Assembly (NCBI RefSeq): GCF_000518605.1
Contig: NZ_KI912458.1
Coordinates: 343,673-407,672 of the forward strand
DNA: 64,000 nt
Origin: Shewanella fidelis ATCC BAA-318
Lineage (GTDB): Bacteria; Pseudomonadota; Gammaproteobacteria; Enterobacterales; Shewanellaceae
Direction of reading: 5' to 3'
Both the position numbers and the translations under genes were made by a program. How positions within the stretch are numbered: position 1 is the first letter of the stretch; each line of letters opens with the position of its first letter. The notes beneath the pieces were generated by a model. It worked only from the letters and a program-made list of their open reading frames with translations. It was not told the origin of the DNA and made no database searches. Below, in pieces: positions 1-7,676 of the stretch.

Positions 1-182
1 TCTAACAATTTTGGTTGATAAATAGTTTCATGAATGTGTGGGCATAGATACAATAAAGCCACACTTTGTTGATCACGTATGTGGCGATGCCATTCGCGAT
101 TGAAGACCTCCATAAAATAGGTTTGGTTATAAACGCCTGTTTCAGGATCCCTAAAGCCAGAGTTACTGAATGAATAAATCAT
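1..182 (-). CDS. GGDEF-like (diguanylate cyclase family) protein, N-terminal part only
   Basis: An open frame runs leftward from an ATG at 182-180 off the window edge, giving the first 60 residues. An AGGAG-like ribosome site lies about 7 bases upstream of the ATG. The peptide contains DPETGVYNQTYFMEVFNREW, which fits the opening of GGDEF domains (D-x-LTGL-x-NR-x-x-F...W). The next conserved segment, normally LLLIDIDxFK with the metal-binding Asp, reads LLYLCPHIHETI here, so that Asp appears absent and the domain may be catalytically degenerate. No sensor domain precedes it, so the protein begins directly with the GGDEF-like fold. It is divergent from the DUF885 lipoprotein gene. The GGDEF signature itself lies outside the window, so activity cannot be judged. 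Confidence 0.7.
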   Translation of the reverse strand, partial: MIYSFSNSGFRDPETGVYNQTYFMEVFNREWHRHIRDQQSVALLYLCPHIHETIYQPKLL

Positions 183-257
183 CAAAGGCTCCTAGGTTAC
201 ACAAGGTTTGTGGGATCTCAGATTAAGTATAGAACAATAAATAGAAGGAATAATAAA

Positions 258-2090
258 ATGAGGAAGGCGGTACTTGCGCTATCGGTTGGTGCAATTTTAG
301 GTCTTACAGCTTGTGACAAAAATGAAAGCGAGCAGCCACAGCAAGCGAGCAGTGTCAGCCCGAAAGCGGCAGTAGAAGCGACTCAAACTCAGTCTGCTGA
401 GCAAGCGTATTTGGCTTTAGTGGATAATTTCTTTAAAGATAGACTTAAATTAGAGCCTATCTATGCGACTTATGTTGGCGTTAATGATTATAACGATCAG
501 TTTGGTGATGGCTTGTCTGATGCTTACTTAACAGAGCGTCATAACCTTAATACTCGTTATCTAAACGAGGTTAAAAAGATCGATAGAGAGCAACTGTCTG
601 ATGCATTAAAGCTAAGCTACGATATGTTTACTTACAATCGTAATGTCGCATTAGCAGACGAAACCTTCCCAAACCACTTTATGCCAATGAACCAGTTTTA
701 TAGCACTGTAATTAGCATGGTGCAGCTCGGTAGTGGTGAGAGTGCACAGCCATTTAATACAGTTGAAGATTACCGTAACTGGCAAAAACGTTTGCAGGGC
801 TTTATTAAGTGGATGCAAGTGGCACAAGAGCGCATGAACGAAGGGATTGAAAGTAAAGTCGTGCTGCCACGTGTGCTGGTTGAGCGTATCATTCCGCAGT
901 TGAGTGCACAGTTGGTCGACAATGTAAGCGATAGTTTATTTTATACGCCTATCACATTGATGCCTGAAAGCTTCTCTGATGCCGATAAGCAAGCACTAAC
1001 TGCTGAGTATACTCAGCTGATTGGTGAGCAGCTACTGCCAGAGCTTACGTCTTTAAGAGACTATTTTAAAAACACTTACTTAAAATCATCTCGCGCTACA
1101 GACGGTTGGTGGGGCTTGCCTAACGGAAAAGTTTGGTATCAGCATTTAGCGAATACCCATACAACAACCACTATGCCTGTTGATGAGATCCATAAAGTGG
1201 GTTTAGAAGAAGTGGCGCGGATTCTATCTGAGATGGATGGTGTAAGAAAACAGGTTGGTTTTGAGGGCGACCTAAGCGCATTTTTTGCATCACTTGCATC
1301 TGAGCCGCAATATTTCTTTACTGAGCGTCAAGATTTAGTTGATGGTTACATGGGGTTGAAAGATAAGATTAATCTTGAGCTACCTAAGTATTTTAATGTC
1401 ATGCCAAAAGCTGACTACATTGTTAAGCCTGTTGAGAGTTTTAGAGAGAAATCGGCAGCGGGGGCGTCTTATCAGGCTCCGGCGGTTGATGGTTCTCGCC
1501 CAGGTGTGTTCTATATCAATACCTATAATTTAAAGGCACAGCCAAAGTGGGGCATGACAACACTTTCTCTGCATGAAGCTGCACCGGGACATCATTTCCA
1601 GATTGCCATTAAGCAAGAACTAACAGGTGTGCCAGAATTTCAGCGTTTTGGCGGTTACACCGCCTTTGAAGAAGGTTGGGCACTGTATGCTGAGTATTTA
1701 GGTATTGAAATGGGACTGTTTGAAGATCCATATCAGTACTTCGGTAAACTGTCTGATGAAATGCTACGTGCGATGCGGTTAGTTGTTGACACAGGTCTTC
1801 ATGCCAAAGGCTGGAGTCGTGAGCAAGCTATTCAATATATGAAAGACAACTCACCAATGGCTGAAACCGATATTATCGCTGAGGTTGAACGTTACATGGC
1901 GATCCCCGGTCAAGCTTTGAGTTATAAAGTGGGTCAGTTACAGATTTTGGCACTAAGAGCTAAAGCTGAAAAAGAGTTAGGCGATAAGTTTGATTTAAAG
2001 GCCTATCACGACCAAATTTTGACTTCAGGTTCACTGCCAATGGAAGTGATGGAGTTAAAAGTGAACGATTGGATTGCTAAGCAAAAGTAA
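258..2090 (+). CDS. DUF885 family lipoprotein, putative zinc metallopeptidase
   Basis: A 610-residue protein. The start at ATG 258 is chosen over in-frame codons from 210 because it has a GAAGGA ribosome site and opens directly into a lipoprotein signal (MRKAVLALSVGAILG, lipobox LTAC). The lipidated Cys is followed by Asp, which in enterobacterial sorting rules would favour inner-membrane retention. The family hallmark HE-x-x-PGHH is present (H439-EAAPGHH), followed by EEGWALYAE near residue 471; together they form a gluzincin-like zinc site with the Glu pair as third ligand region. DUF885 proteins are widespread and often annotated as peptidases, but their substrates are mostly unknown. It stands alone, with a terminator downstream. 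Family confident, activity inferred. Confidence 0.9.
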   Translation: MRKAVLALSVGAILGLTACDKNESEQPQQASSVSPKAAVEATQTQSAEQAYLALVDNFFKDRLKLEPIYATYVGVNDYNDQFGDGLSDAYLTERHNLNTRYLNEVKKIDREQLSDALKLSYDMFTYNRNVALADETFPNHFMPMNQFYSTVISMVQLGSGESAQPFNTVEDYRNWQKRLQGFIKWMQVAQERMNEGIESKVVLPRVLVERIIPQLSAQLVDNVSDSLFYTPITLMPESFSDADKQALTAEYTQLIGEQLLPELTSLRDYFKNTYLKSSRATDGWWGLPNGKVWYQHLANTHTTTTMPVDEIHKVGLEEVARILSEMDGVRKQVGFEGDLSAFFASLASEPQYFFTERQDLVDGYMGLKDKINLELPKYFNVMPKADYIVKPVESFREKSAAGASYQAPAVDGSRPGVFYINTYNLKAQPKWGMTTLSLHEAAPGHHFQIAIKQELTGVPEFQRFGGYTAFEEGWALYAEYLGIEMGLFEDPYQYFGKLSDEMLRAMRLVVDTGLHAKGWSREQAIQYMKDNSPMAETDIIAEVERYMAIPGQALSYKVGQLQILALRAKAEKELGDKFDLKAYHDQILTSGSLPMEVMELKVNDWIAKQK

Positions 2091-2107
2091 CTTAATCAAT
2101 CTGTCAT

Positions 2108-2160
2108 AACCCTGCTGGGATGTACCGTAAAATTTGGTATATACTGGCAGGGTTTTATTT
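2108..2160 (+). terminator. Rho-independent terminator after the DUF885 gene
   Basis: AACCCTGC pairs with GCAGGGTT, with further inner pairing (GTACC/GGTAT), followed by TTTTATTTTG. It lies 18 bases after the stop codon. Confidence 0.7.
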
Positions 2161-2199
2161 TGCCCAATTGGCAATAACAATTATTTATGGGAGAAAACC

Positions 2200-2478
2200 A
2201 TGGTACAAGCAACAGCAAGACACCTACTAGTAGATTCAGAAGCACAGTGTCTAGAACTTAAGCAACAGATCCTTGATGGTGCAGATTTCGGTGATGTTGC
2301 AAAAGCTCACTCTTCTTGCCCATCTTCAGCACAAGGTGGTGACTTAGGTTCATTTGGCCCAGGTATGATGGTTAGAGAATTTGATGAAGTTGTTTTCAGC
2401 GCGCCATTGAATGAAGTTCAAGGTCCGGTTAAGACTCAATTTGGTTACCACTTACTAGAAGTGACAAGCAGAGGCTAA
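2200..2478 (+). CDS. ppiC: Peptidyl-prolyl cis-trans isomerase C (parvulin)
   Basis: A 92-residue single-domain parvulin, essentially the length of E. coli PpiC. The start ATG 2200 has a GGGAG ribosome site and yields MVQATARHLLV; upstream in-frame codons would run into the preceding terminator. Conserved parvulin features are the N-terminal ARHLLV strand, GADFGDVAKAHSSCPS, the GGDLGSFGPGMMVREFDEVVF segment that forms the active-site face, and the C-terminal TQFGYHLLEV with the conserved His. There is no signal peptide, so it acts in the cytoplasm as a folding catalyst. A GNAT gene follows 31 bp later and may be cotranscribed. Confidence 0.95.
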   Translation: MVQATARHLLVDSEAQCLELKQQILDGADFGDVAKAHSSCPSSAQGGDLGSFGPGMMVREFDEVVFSAPLNEVQGPVKTQFGYHLLEVTSRG

Positions 2479-2509
2479 CCTAACCACTGTTTTTCTAGAG
2501 GAAGTCAAC

Positions 2510-3043
2510 ATGCTCGAACTGTATAGCGATAGATTAAGGCTGAGGACGGTAGTCGCCAGTGATTGGGACAACTTTCTATTTACTCATTCAAATGAACAAC
2601 TTAATGAGTTTGTACGAAAGCCTCAACCAGAAACCGCTATACGAGAAAAGTTCGAGCGTGTATTAACGAGTAAAGAGTTTGTTGAAGGCGAGTGGTTACT
2701 TACTGTTATTGAACAGGTGCATGACCAAGCCTTTGTCGGGTTTATCGGTTTGCAAAATAGTGACGCTGAAATGCAGCAACTGCAGGTGGGCTATATGCTA
2801 CATCCTGATGCTCAGGGTCAAGGTTTTGCCACTGAAGCCCTTAAAGCGATCGTTGATTGGGCTTGCTTAGTTTATAAACCACACAAGTTTATAGCTTATT
2901 GTGTGGCGCCGAATATTGCTTCCACTAAAGTATTGGAAAATTGTGGTTTCGTGCGTGAAGGCTTACTACGTGAAAACTGCAAAATTGGCGAGCAATGGTT
3001 TGATGATTGCATTTATGGACTATTAGCAGCAGAAAGGTGTTAG
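2510..3043 (+). CDS. GNAT family N-acetyltransferase (RimJ/RimL type)
   Basis: A 177-residue protein preceded by a GAGGAA ribosome site. It begins with the RimJ/RimL-type opening LYSDRLRLRTVVASDWDNF and carries the acetyl-CoA pyrophosphate-binding loop in GYMLHPDAQGQGFATEAL (Q-x-x-G-x-G/A type), then the later motif VAPNIASTKVLENCGFVREG, where the Asn and the 'GF-x-x-EG' turn are typical of the family. These enzymes transfer acetyl groups from acetyl-CoA to N-terminal amines or small molecules; the substrate cannot be told from sequence. Position after ppiC suggests read-through from that gene. Confidence 0.88.
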   Translation: MLELYSDRLRLRTVVASDWDNFLFTHSNEQLNEFVRKPQPETAIREKFERVLTSKEFVEGEWLLTVIEQVHDQAFVGFIGLQNSDAEMQQLQVGYMLHPDAQGQGFATEALKAIVDWACLVYKPHKFIAYCVAPNIASTKVLENCGFVREGLLRENCKIGEQWFDDCIYGLLAAERC

Positions 3044-3050
3044 AAAGCAT

Positions 3051-3080
3051 GCACTCGCAAGATAAATTGAGTGCTATAAT
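3051..3080 (+). promoter_or_regulatory. Promoter ahead of the YbcJ-like and rraB genes
   Basis: A perfect -10 hexamer TATAAT lies at 3075-3080, 33 bp before the GTG start. It directly abuts the right arm of a 6-bp inverted repeat, GCACTC (3051-3056) and GAGTGC (3069-3074), which would place a possible operator over the -35/spacer region. No good -35 box is seen. Confidence 0.45.
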
Positions 3081-3113
3081 AGCGCCAGTTTTAGTTATTT
3101 AAGGCGAAATACA

Positions 3114-3344
3114 GTGAGTGCAGATACTCCAACGCTGACATTAAAGTCAGGTGAAGAATACATCGAGTTATACAAAGTATTGAAAGTCCAAGGAATGATC
3201 AGTGCAGGTGGCGAAGCCAAGCACCTAATTTCTGAAGGCCAAGTCACCGTTAATGGTGAAGTCGAAACCCGCAAACGCAAGAAAGTGGTTGCCGGTGAAG
3301 TAGTTAGTTTTAATGGCGAAAGCGTTAAAATTGTTGCAGAGTAA
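3114..3344 (+). CDS. RNA-binding S4 domain protein, YbcJ-like
   Basis: A 76-residue protein with a GTG start; AAGGCG sits 9 bases upstream. The whole protein is one S4 RNA-binding fold: YIELYKVLKVQGMISAGGEAKHLISEGQVTVNGEVETRKRKKVVAGEVV, with the typical 'G-x-V-x-V-N-G-x-x-E' strand pair and basic RKRKK patch. E. coli YbcJ has the same size and composition and is a small free-standing S4 protein with RNA-binding ability but no assigned pathway. It lies 19 bp upstream of rraB, and the two probably share the promoter at 3075. Confidence 0.85.
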   Translation: MSADTPTLTLKSGEEYIELYKVLKVQGMISAGGEAKHLISEGQVTVNGEVETRKRKKVVAGEVVSFNGESVKIVAE

Positions 3345-3363
3345 GTGACAAGAGAGGATTAAC

Positions 3364-3750
3364 ATGCAATTTCCTGATGACGACAACGGTAAAATGCTTG
3401 CTGCAATGGCAGAGGCTGGTATTGATCTATCAAAAGCACTTGATGTCGATTTTTTCTTAGTTTTTGAAGATCAGCGTGATGCTGAGTCTGCACTTGAAGA
3501 GCTGAGCCAGTCGGATCTTGAAGGTGAGATCGAACTACTACTGAACGACGAGTCTGGTAAATGGGAACTGATTGTTTGTTTAAACATGGTGCCTGAGTAC
3601 GATGCTATTGTTGAGCAAGAAGTGAGTTTAAATGAGTTTGCTCAAGAGTTTGGTGGTATTACTGATGGCTGGGGCGTAATGCAGCATCAAGAAGGCGACG
3701 ATGACTTTGCTGATGACGCACACGAGTGCGGCGACGATTGTAAACACTAA
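3364..3750 (+). CDS. rraB: Regulator of ribonuclease E activity, RraB family
   Basis: A 128-residue acidic protein starting at ATG 3364 with an AGAGGA ribosome site. RraB proteins bind and inhibit the RNase E degradosome. The match rests on the overall architecture: an N-terminal segment, an alpha/beta core (FFLVFEDQRDAESALEEL), the conserved FGGITDGWGV near residue 100 that corresponds to the 'YDGWG' of the family, and an Asp/Glu/His-rich tail (EGDDDFADDAHECGDD). It is slightly shorter than E. coli RraB and has two Cys in the tail. A clear terminator follows, closing a two-gene unit with the S4 protein. Confidence 0.85.
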   Translation: MQFPDDDNGKMLAAMAEAGIDLSKALDVDFFLVFEDQRDAESALEELSQSDLEGEIELLLNDESGKWELIVCLNMVPEYDAIVEQEVSLNEFAQEFGGITDGWGVMQHQEGDDDFADDAHECGDDCKH

Positions 3751-3776
3751 CTCAACCGCTTGACCAATCTTGTAAT

Positions 3777-3802
3777 AAGCCACTTATTTTAGTGGCTTTT
3801 TT
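3777..3802 (+). terminator. Rho-independent terminator after rraB
   Basis: Perfect 8-bp stem AAGCCACT / AGTGGCTT with a 6-base loop, followed by a T run. Confidence 0.85.
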
Positions 3803-3867
3803 GTGCCTAAAAGATAAGAATACGGAGAGTCCAATTTAAATATTAATTGCCACCGAAGGAGAAAAGA

Positions 3868-5841
3868 ATGGCAAGAATGATTAGTTTTGGGACGCCGGTT
3901 AACGATGCTGAACGTTGGGCATTTTCCCTGTTAGCCGATGAATTACCTGAAGATTATATTCTACTCACCAACGTTGAAATTCCGACAAAATCCGGTCAAG
4001 CCATGGAAGTTGATGCACTCGTTATTGGCGAGTGGGGCGTCTATGTTGTCGATGTTAAAGGTTATATTGGTCGATTAGATGCAGGATTGCATGCTTGGTC
4101 ATTAGATGGACGCGAAGTTGATAACAGTTTAGCTAAAGCAAATTATGTAGCTCGAGTGCTTGCTGGCAATGTTAAGCATAAAATTCCGGTTGGTGTTTAT
4201 GCGCCTTGGTGCCAAGGTATGGTATTTGTTACTGGGCGCAAAGGCGAAGAAATAGAATTAGAAAAGCAGCAAGGCTCACTTAGTATTTACACCCCTAAGC
4301 AGATAGTTAAAGCGTTAACAGAAGAGTGGGGACTTACTGCACCTAAAAAACATCAGGTTACCGATACTCAAAAAGAGCTAGTGCTGGAAACGATTGGCCA
4401 AGTCGCTATTGTTGAAAAGCGTAATAATCAGATCCAAGATTTCACCAAATTAAGGTGCCTATTTATCCAAAGTGGATTAGAGGTTTGGCAAGCGGAATAC
4501 AATCCAGGTGAATGGACTGCACCTTGGCTACTGAAAGTCCTTATTCCTACCCAATTTGTTGATAGTGAACAATCCGAAGCTCACGAAATCCAGTTAAGAA
4601 GCGAATTTCAACGGTTACAGTCGTTGTCAGGTTGCTGTGGCGTACCTTATTGTGCTCCACTTATTCAAGATGGTGAGCAATTAGTGTTACCTATCCGCAT
4701 GCCTCGCGGTGTTCCGCTCAATGTACTTGATGCTGAGCAAATGACAACGTATCAGCTGCTTGAAGTGCTACGTCGCAGTGTCACAGGTCTACAGCAAATT
4801 CATCGACGTGGTTTTACCGTTGGCGGCTGGACCAGCAATTGTATCTTTATCTCAGATATGGGGGATGTGGAGTTTATCGACATTAAAGATAACGTTACCA
4901 CGAGCGAAGATATAAAGGCGTACGCCGAGGGTTTTTTAGAGATTGCAGAGAAAACCAATCAACCGCGAATTTACCAATGGTATCGCGAAGCAGTCGTTGG
5001 CTCTACAACAGATCTTGATGCATTACGTAGCGACTTATCTGCACTAATTGATCATGGGGTATGTGATGCAGTACCAGAGAAGATTGAAGTCACTGCTGGT
5101 GCGATTATTGATCACCATTTTAAATTGGAACAATTTATCGCGGCTAAAGAGACCAGTCAGTTTTGGCGAGCTACTCATCTACAGGGGCAATATCAATGTG
5201 GCGTGTCTATTTACAGCAAGGTTGAAGCTAATTGGCCAACACTGAGCAGTATTTATCGCACCTTAGCCAAGGTGTATCACCCAAACATTGAGAAAGTGCT
5301 AGCATTTGGACAATTACCGCAAAGCGAAAAGCTATTTATTGCCAGAGCATGGGAATACGGTGAATCGATTGATGAAGTAAAGAATATTCGCCTTGGCCAG
5401 CCGTTAATGTGGTTTAAACAACTGCTTACTGGTTTACAGTACATGCATCAGATGGATATTTATCATGGCGCGATTTGCCCGAAAAATATTATCTGTAATG
5501 AGAATAAGGCGATATTAGTCAACTTTGGTATTGGTCTTGATATTGCTGCTAGTCATTATGCTTGCCAATATGCAGATCCCACACTGTGGGAAGTTGAAGG
5601 AGAGGCTGAGCGTGATTTATATGGCTTAGTTGCCAGCTTTATTGATGCTATGGCGCCAGAAAGCTTAAAAGGCGATCTATGCCAAGCCGGCATTATCAAT
5701 GCGTTAGAAGCGTTTGATAGAGAATGGTTTGGCGAAGCACTCTACGATGTTTGCCATAAAGTGCTCAATTTTGATTTAAGTGTTCACGCCGGAATGAACT
5801 ATCTAGAGATGTTTGACTTAGCTGATACGGATACCATTTAA
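3868..5841 (+). CDS. NERD domain protein with two kinase-like domains lacking canonical catalytic motifs
   Basis: A 657-residue protein. ATG 3868 is preferred (AAGGAG 7-8 bases upstream) to an upstream TTG. Residues 10-140 form a NERD domain: MEVDALVIGEWGVYVVDVKG supplies D49 and D62-V-K64, matching the D...D-x-K core of PD-(D/E)XK-like nucleases. Two kinase-like regions follow. In the first (about 200-400), HRRGFTVGGWTSNCIFI takes the place of the HRD loop and IDI the place of DFG. In the second (about 425-640), YHGAICPKNIICN keeps the 'N' after the catalytic loop but has HGA for HRD, and VNFG replaces DFG. Both therefore look like pseudokinases, though this needs a structural alignment. Combined NERD-kinase proteins occur, for example PglW of the BREX-related Pgl system, but no defence genes are next to this one. 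It is monocistronic between a terminator and a convergent lysR. Function unknown. Confidence 0.8.
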   Translation: MARMISFGTPVNDAERWAFSLLADELPEDYILLTNVEIPTKSGQAMEVDALVIGEWGVYVVDVKGYIGRLDAGLHAWSLDGREVDNSLAKANYVARVLAGNVKHKIPVGVYAPWCQGMVFVTGRKGEEIELEKQQGSLSIYTPKQIVKALTEEWGLTAPKKHQVTDTQKELVLETIGQVAIVEKRNNQIQDFTKLRCLFIQSGLEVWQAEYNPGEWTAPWLLKVLIPTQFVDSEQSEAHEIQLRSEFQRLQSLSGCCGVPYCAPLIQDGEQLVLPIRMPRGVPLNVLDAEQMTTYQLLEVLRRSVTGLQQIHRRGFTVGGWTSNCIFISDMGDVEFIDIKDNVTTSEDIKAYAEGFLEIAEKTNQPRIYQWYREAVVGSTTDLDALRSDLSALIDHGVCDAVPEKIEVTAGAIIDHHFKLEQFIAAKETSQFWRATHLQGQYQCGVSIYSKVEANWPTLSSIYRTLAKVYHPNIEKVLAFGQLPQSEKLFIARAWEYGESIDEVKNIRLGQPLMWFKQLLTGLQYMHQMDIYHGAICPKNIICNENKAILVNFGIGLDIAASHYACQYADPTLWEVEGEAERDLYGLVASFIDAMAPESLKGDLCQAGIINALEAFDREWFGEALYDVCHKVLNFDLSVHAGMNYLEMFDLADTDTI

Positions 5842-5863
5842 TTATCAATATACATTAATCAGT

Positions 5864-6751
5864 TTAGTGCCTATATGGACTAAACAGTTCCAGCAACCAG
5901 TCGATAAAAGATTGTACTTTTAGCGGCAGGTTGCTCGATTTTGGCGTCAATAAGTAATAGCGATAAGGACTGGTGAAATCTGCTTCAAATGGGATCACCA
6001 GTTTGCCAGTCTTAAGTTCATCTTCAATAAAAAAGCGTGGAATTAACGCCACCCCCATGCCACTAACAGCTGCTTGGCTCAGCATGTAAAAGTGTTCAAC
6101 ACCAAATTTCTTCTCCGTGGTTAAATTGACATCGAGGCTATCCGCCCACAGTTGCCACAATCCAGGTCTTGTTGTGTGTTGTAATAAGGTCATTTGGTTG
6201 ATGTCATCAAGACATTTGAGTTTTGCTGCCAGATCTGGCGAGCAAACCAAACATAGATCTTCGTCCATCAAAGTTAATACGTTAGCCGCTTTAGGGACTG
6301 AAGTGCTGCTACGTATGGCGATATCATAATTGACCTTGTTAAAGTCGACTTCAAAATCACCAATTGATAAGTCAACATAAAGGTGAGGGTAGCGCGACTT
6401 AAACTCTTCTAATCTCGGGATCAGCCAACTTATGGTCAAGCTCGGCAGCACGTTAATCGCTAATGTTTGCGTACGCAATGGTTGGCTAATTAAATCACTT
6501 GTTGCGTTGTTGATGGTTTGTAGCGCCCCTTGGGCATGCACAAAGTAGCGTTCGCCTTCATCAGTTAACTTCAGGCTGCGATGCTGACGAATAAACAAAG
6601 GCATACCAACGAAGTCTTCGAGGATTTTAACTTGTTTACTTATTGCGCCGTGGGTGACAAATAGTTCTTTAGCAGCAAGTGTAAAACTCATTAATCTTGC
6701 TGATGCTTCAAATGCTCTAAGGGCATTGAGTGGCGGAAGATGTGGGTACAT
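5864..6751 (-). CDS. LysR family transcriptional regulator, GcvA-like
   Basis: A 295-residue regulator. Residues 4-64 hold the winged helix-turn-helix: LPPLNALRAFEASARLMSFTLAAKELFVTHGAISKQVKILE, whose 'LPPLNALRAFEA...VTHGAIS' wording is diagnostic of the GcvA/AmpR branch of LysR proteins. Residues 90-290 form the periplasmic-binding-like effector domain. It is divergent from the TSUP transporter gene with 120 bp between, the usual arrangement when a LysR protein controls its neighbour, so the transporter and possibly the beta-lactamase behind it are candidate targets. AmpR-type LysR proteins control class C beta-lactamases elsewhere, but a link here is only an inference from position. Confidence 0.9.
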   Translation of the reverse strand: MYPHLPPLNALRAFEASARLMSFTLAAKELFVTHGAISKQVKILEDFVGMPLFIRQHRSLKLTDEGERYFVHAQGALQTINNATSDLISQPLRTQTLAINVLPSLTISWLIPRLEEFKSRYPHLYVDLSIGDFEVDFNKVNYDIAIRSSTSVPKAANVLTLMDEDLCLVCSPDLAAKLKCLDDINQMTLLQHTTRPGLWQLWADSLDVNLTTEKKFGVEHFYMLSQAAVSGMGVALIPRFFIEDELKTGKLVIPFEADFTSPYRYYLLTPKSSNLPLKVQSFIDWLLELFSPYRH

Positions 6752-6776
6752 GCAATATGCCTAAAGTTTATTTAGT

Positions 6777-6791
6777 GTGAGTTTATCTCAC
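6777..6791. promoter_or_regulatory. Possible LysR-type operator
   Basis: Inverted repeat GTGAG-TTTAT-CTCAC in the 120-bp spacer between the divergent lysR and TSUP genes, 26 bp upstream of the lysR start. Arm length is only 5 bp, so chance is not excluded. Confidence 0.35.
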
Positions 6792-6871
6792 GTTAAGGCA
6801 ACAATAACTCCTTTGAGTTTTCACTGCAAACCACGTTTAATAGCGCCATTAAAATTAACGATTAAAATGTT

Positions 6872-7651
6872 ATGACTTTTGAGCTTACTTTCGAAATTAT
6901 TGCGCTGCTATTTTTTGTCGCCATGTTGGCGGGCTTCATTGATTCTATTGCGGGGGGCGGCGGGCTATTAACTATCCCAGCGCTAATGTGGGCTGGATTG
7001 CCACCAACGGTAGCGCTAGCAACCAATAAGCTACAAGCTTGTGGTGGTAGTTTCTTTGCCAGCTTTTATTTTGTGCGTAAAGGTATGGTAAAACTGGCTG
7101 ATATGAAGCTCAGTATTGCTTGTGCATTTATCGGCGCAGCATTAGGTACTATTGCGGTACAAATGATAGATACTGCATTTTTAGAGGTATTTTTGCCATT
7201 TTTAATGCTGGCCATTGGCGGTTATTTTCTGTTTTCTAAAAGCATTAGCGAAAACGATAAACAACAAGTGCTAACGCCAACAGTGTTTGCCTTTACCGCC
7301 GCGTTAGCCGTGGGCTTTTATGATGGATTTTTTGGCCCTGGTACGGGAAGTTTCTTTGCTCTCGCTTTTGTATCACTTGCCGGTTATGGCTTGGCCAAAG
7401 CAACGGCTCACGCCAAAATATTAAACTTTTCGACCAACATCGCATCGCTTGTTTTCTTCGCTATTGGCGGTAAAGTTTTTTGGATGCTTGGCGCAGTGAT
7501 GTTAATTGGTCAGGCTATAGGCGCGACGTTAGGCTCGCGATTAGTACTCACTAAAGGCACTAAAATAATTAAGCCATTGGTCGTGATTATGTCGATTGCG
7601 ATGAGTGTTAAATTGTTATCAGGGCAGTATGATCTATTTGCGTGGTTATAA
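6872..7651 (+). CDS. TSUP family (TauE/SafE) membrane transporter, YfcA-like
   Basis: A 259-residue protein of about eight hydrophobic segments. The two inverted TSUP halves are visible through their signature loops: FIDSIAGGGGLLTIPALMW (residues 23-41) and GFYDGFFGPGTGSFFALAF (about 149-167). The sequence resembles YfcA proteins rather than characterised sulfite exporters. TSUP members move small organic or sulfur anions across the inner membrane; the substrate is not predictable here. It is divergent from a GcvA-like regulator and 25 bp upstream of the beta-lactamase, with which it may share a transcript. No strong ribosome site is seen before the ATG. Confidence 0.88.
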   Translation: MTFELTFEIIALLFFVAMLAGFIDSIAGGGGLLTIPALMWAGLPPTVALATNKLQACGGSFFASFYFVRKGMVKLADMKLSIACAFIGAALGTIAVQMIDTAFLEVFLPFLMLAIGGYFLFSKSISENDKQQVLTPTVFAFTAALAVGFYDGFFGPGTGSFFALAFVSLAGYGLAKATAHAKILNFSTNIASLVFFAIGGKVFWMLGAVMLIGQAIGATLGSRLVLTKGTKIIKPLVVIMSIAMSVKLLSGQYDLFAWL

Positions 7652-7676
7652 CATTATTTTCAAGGAAAATGTCATT

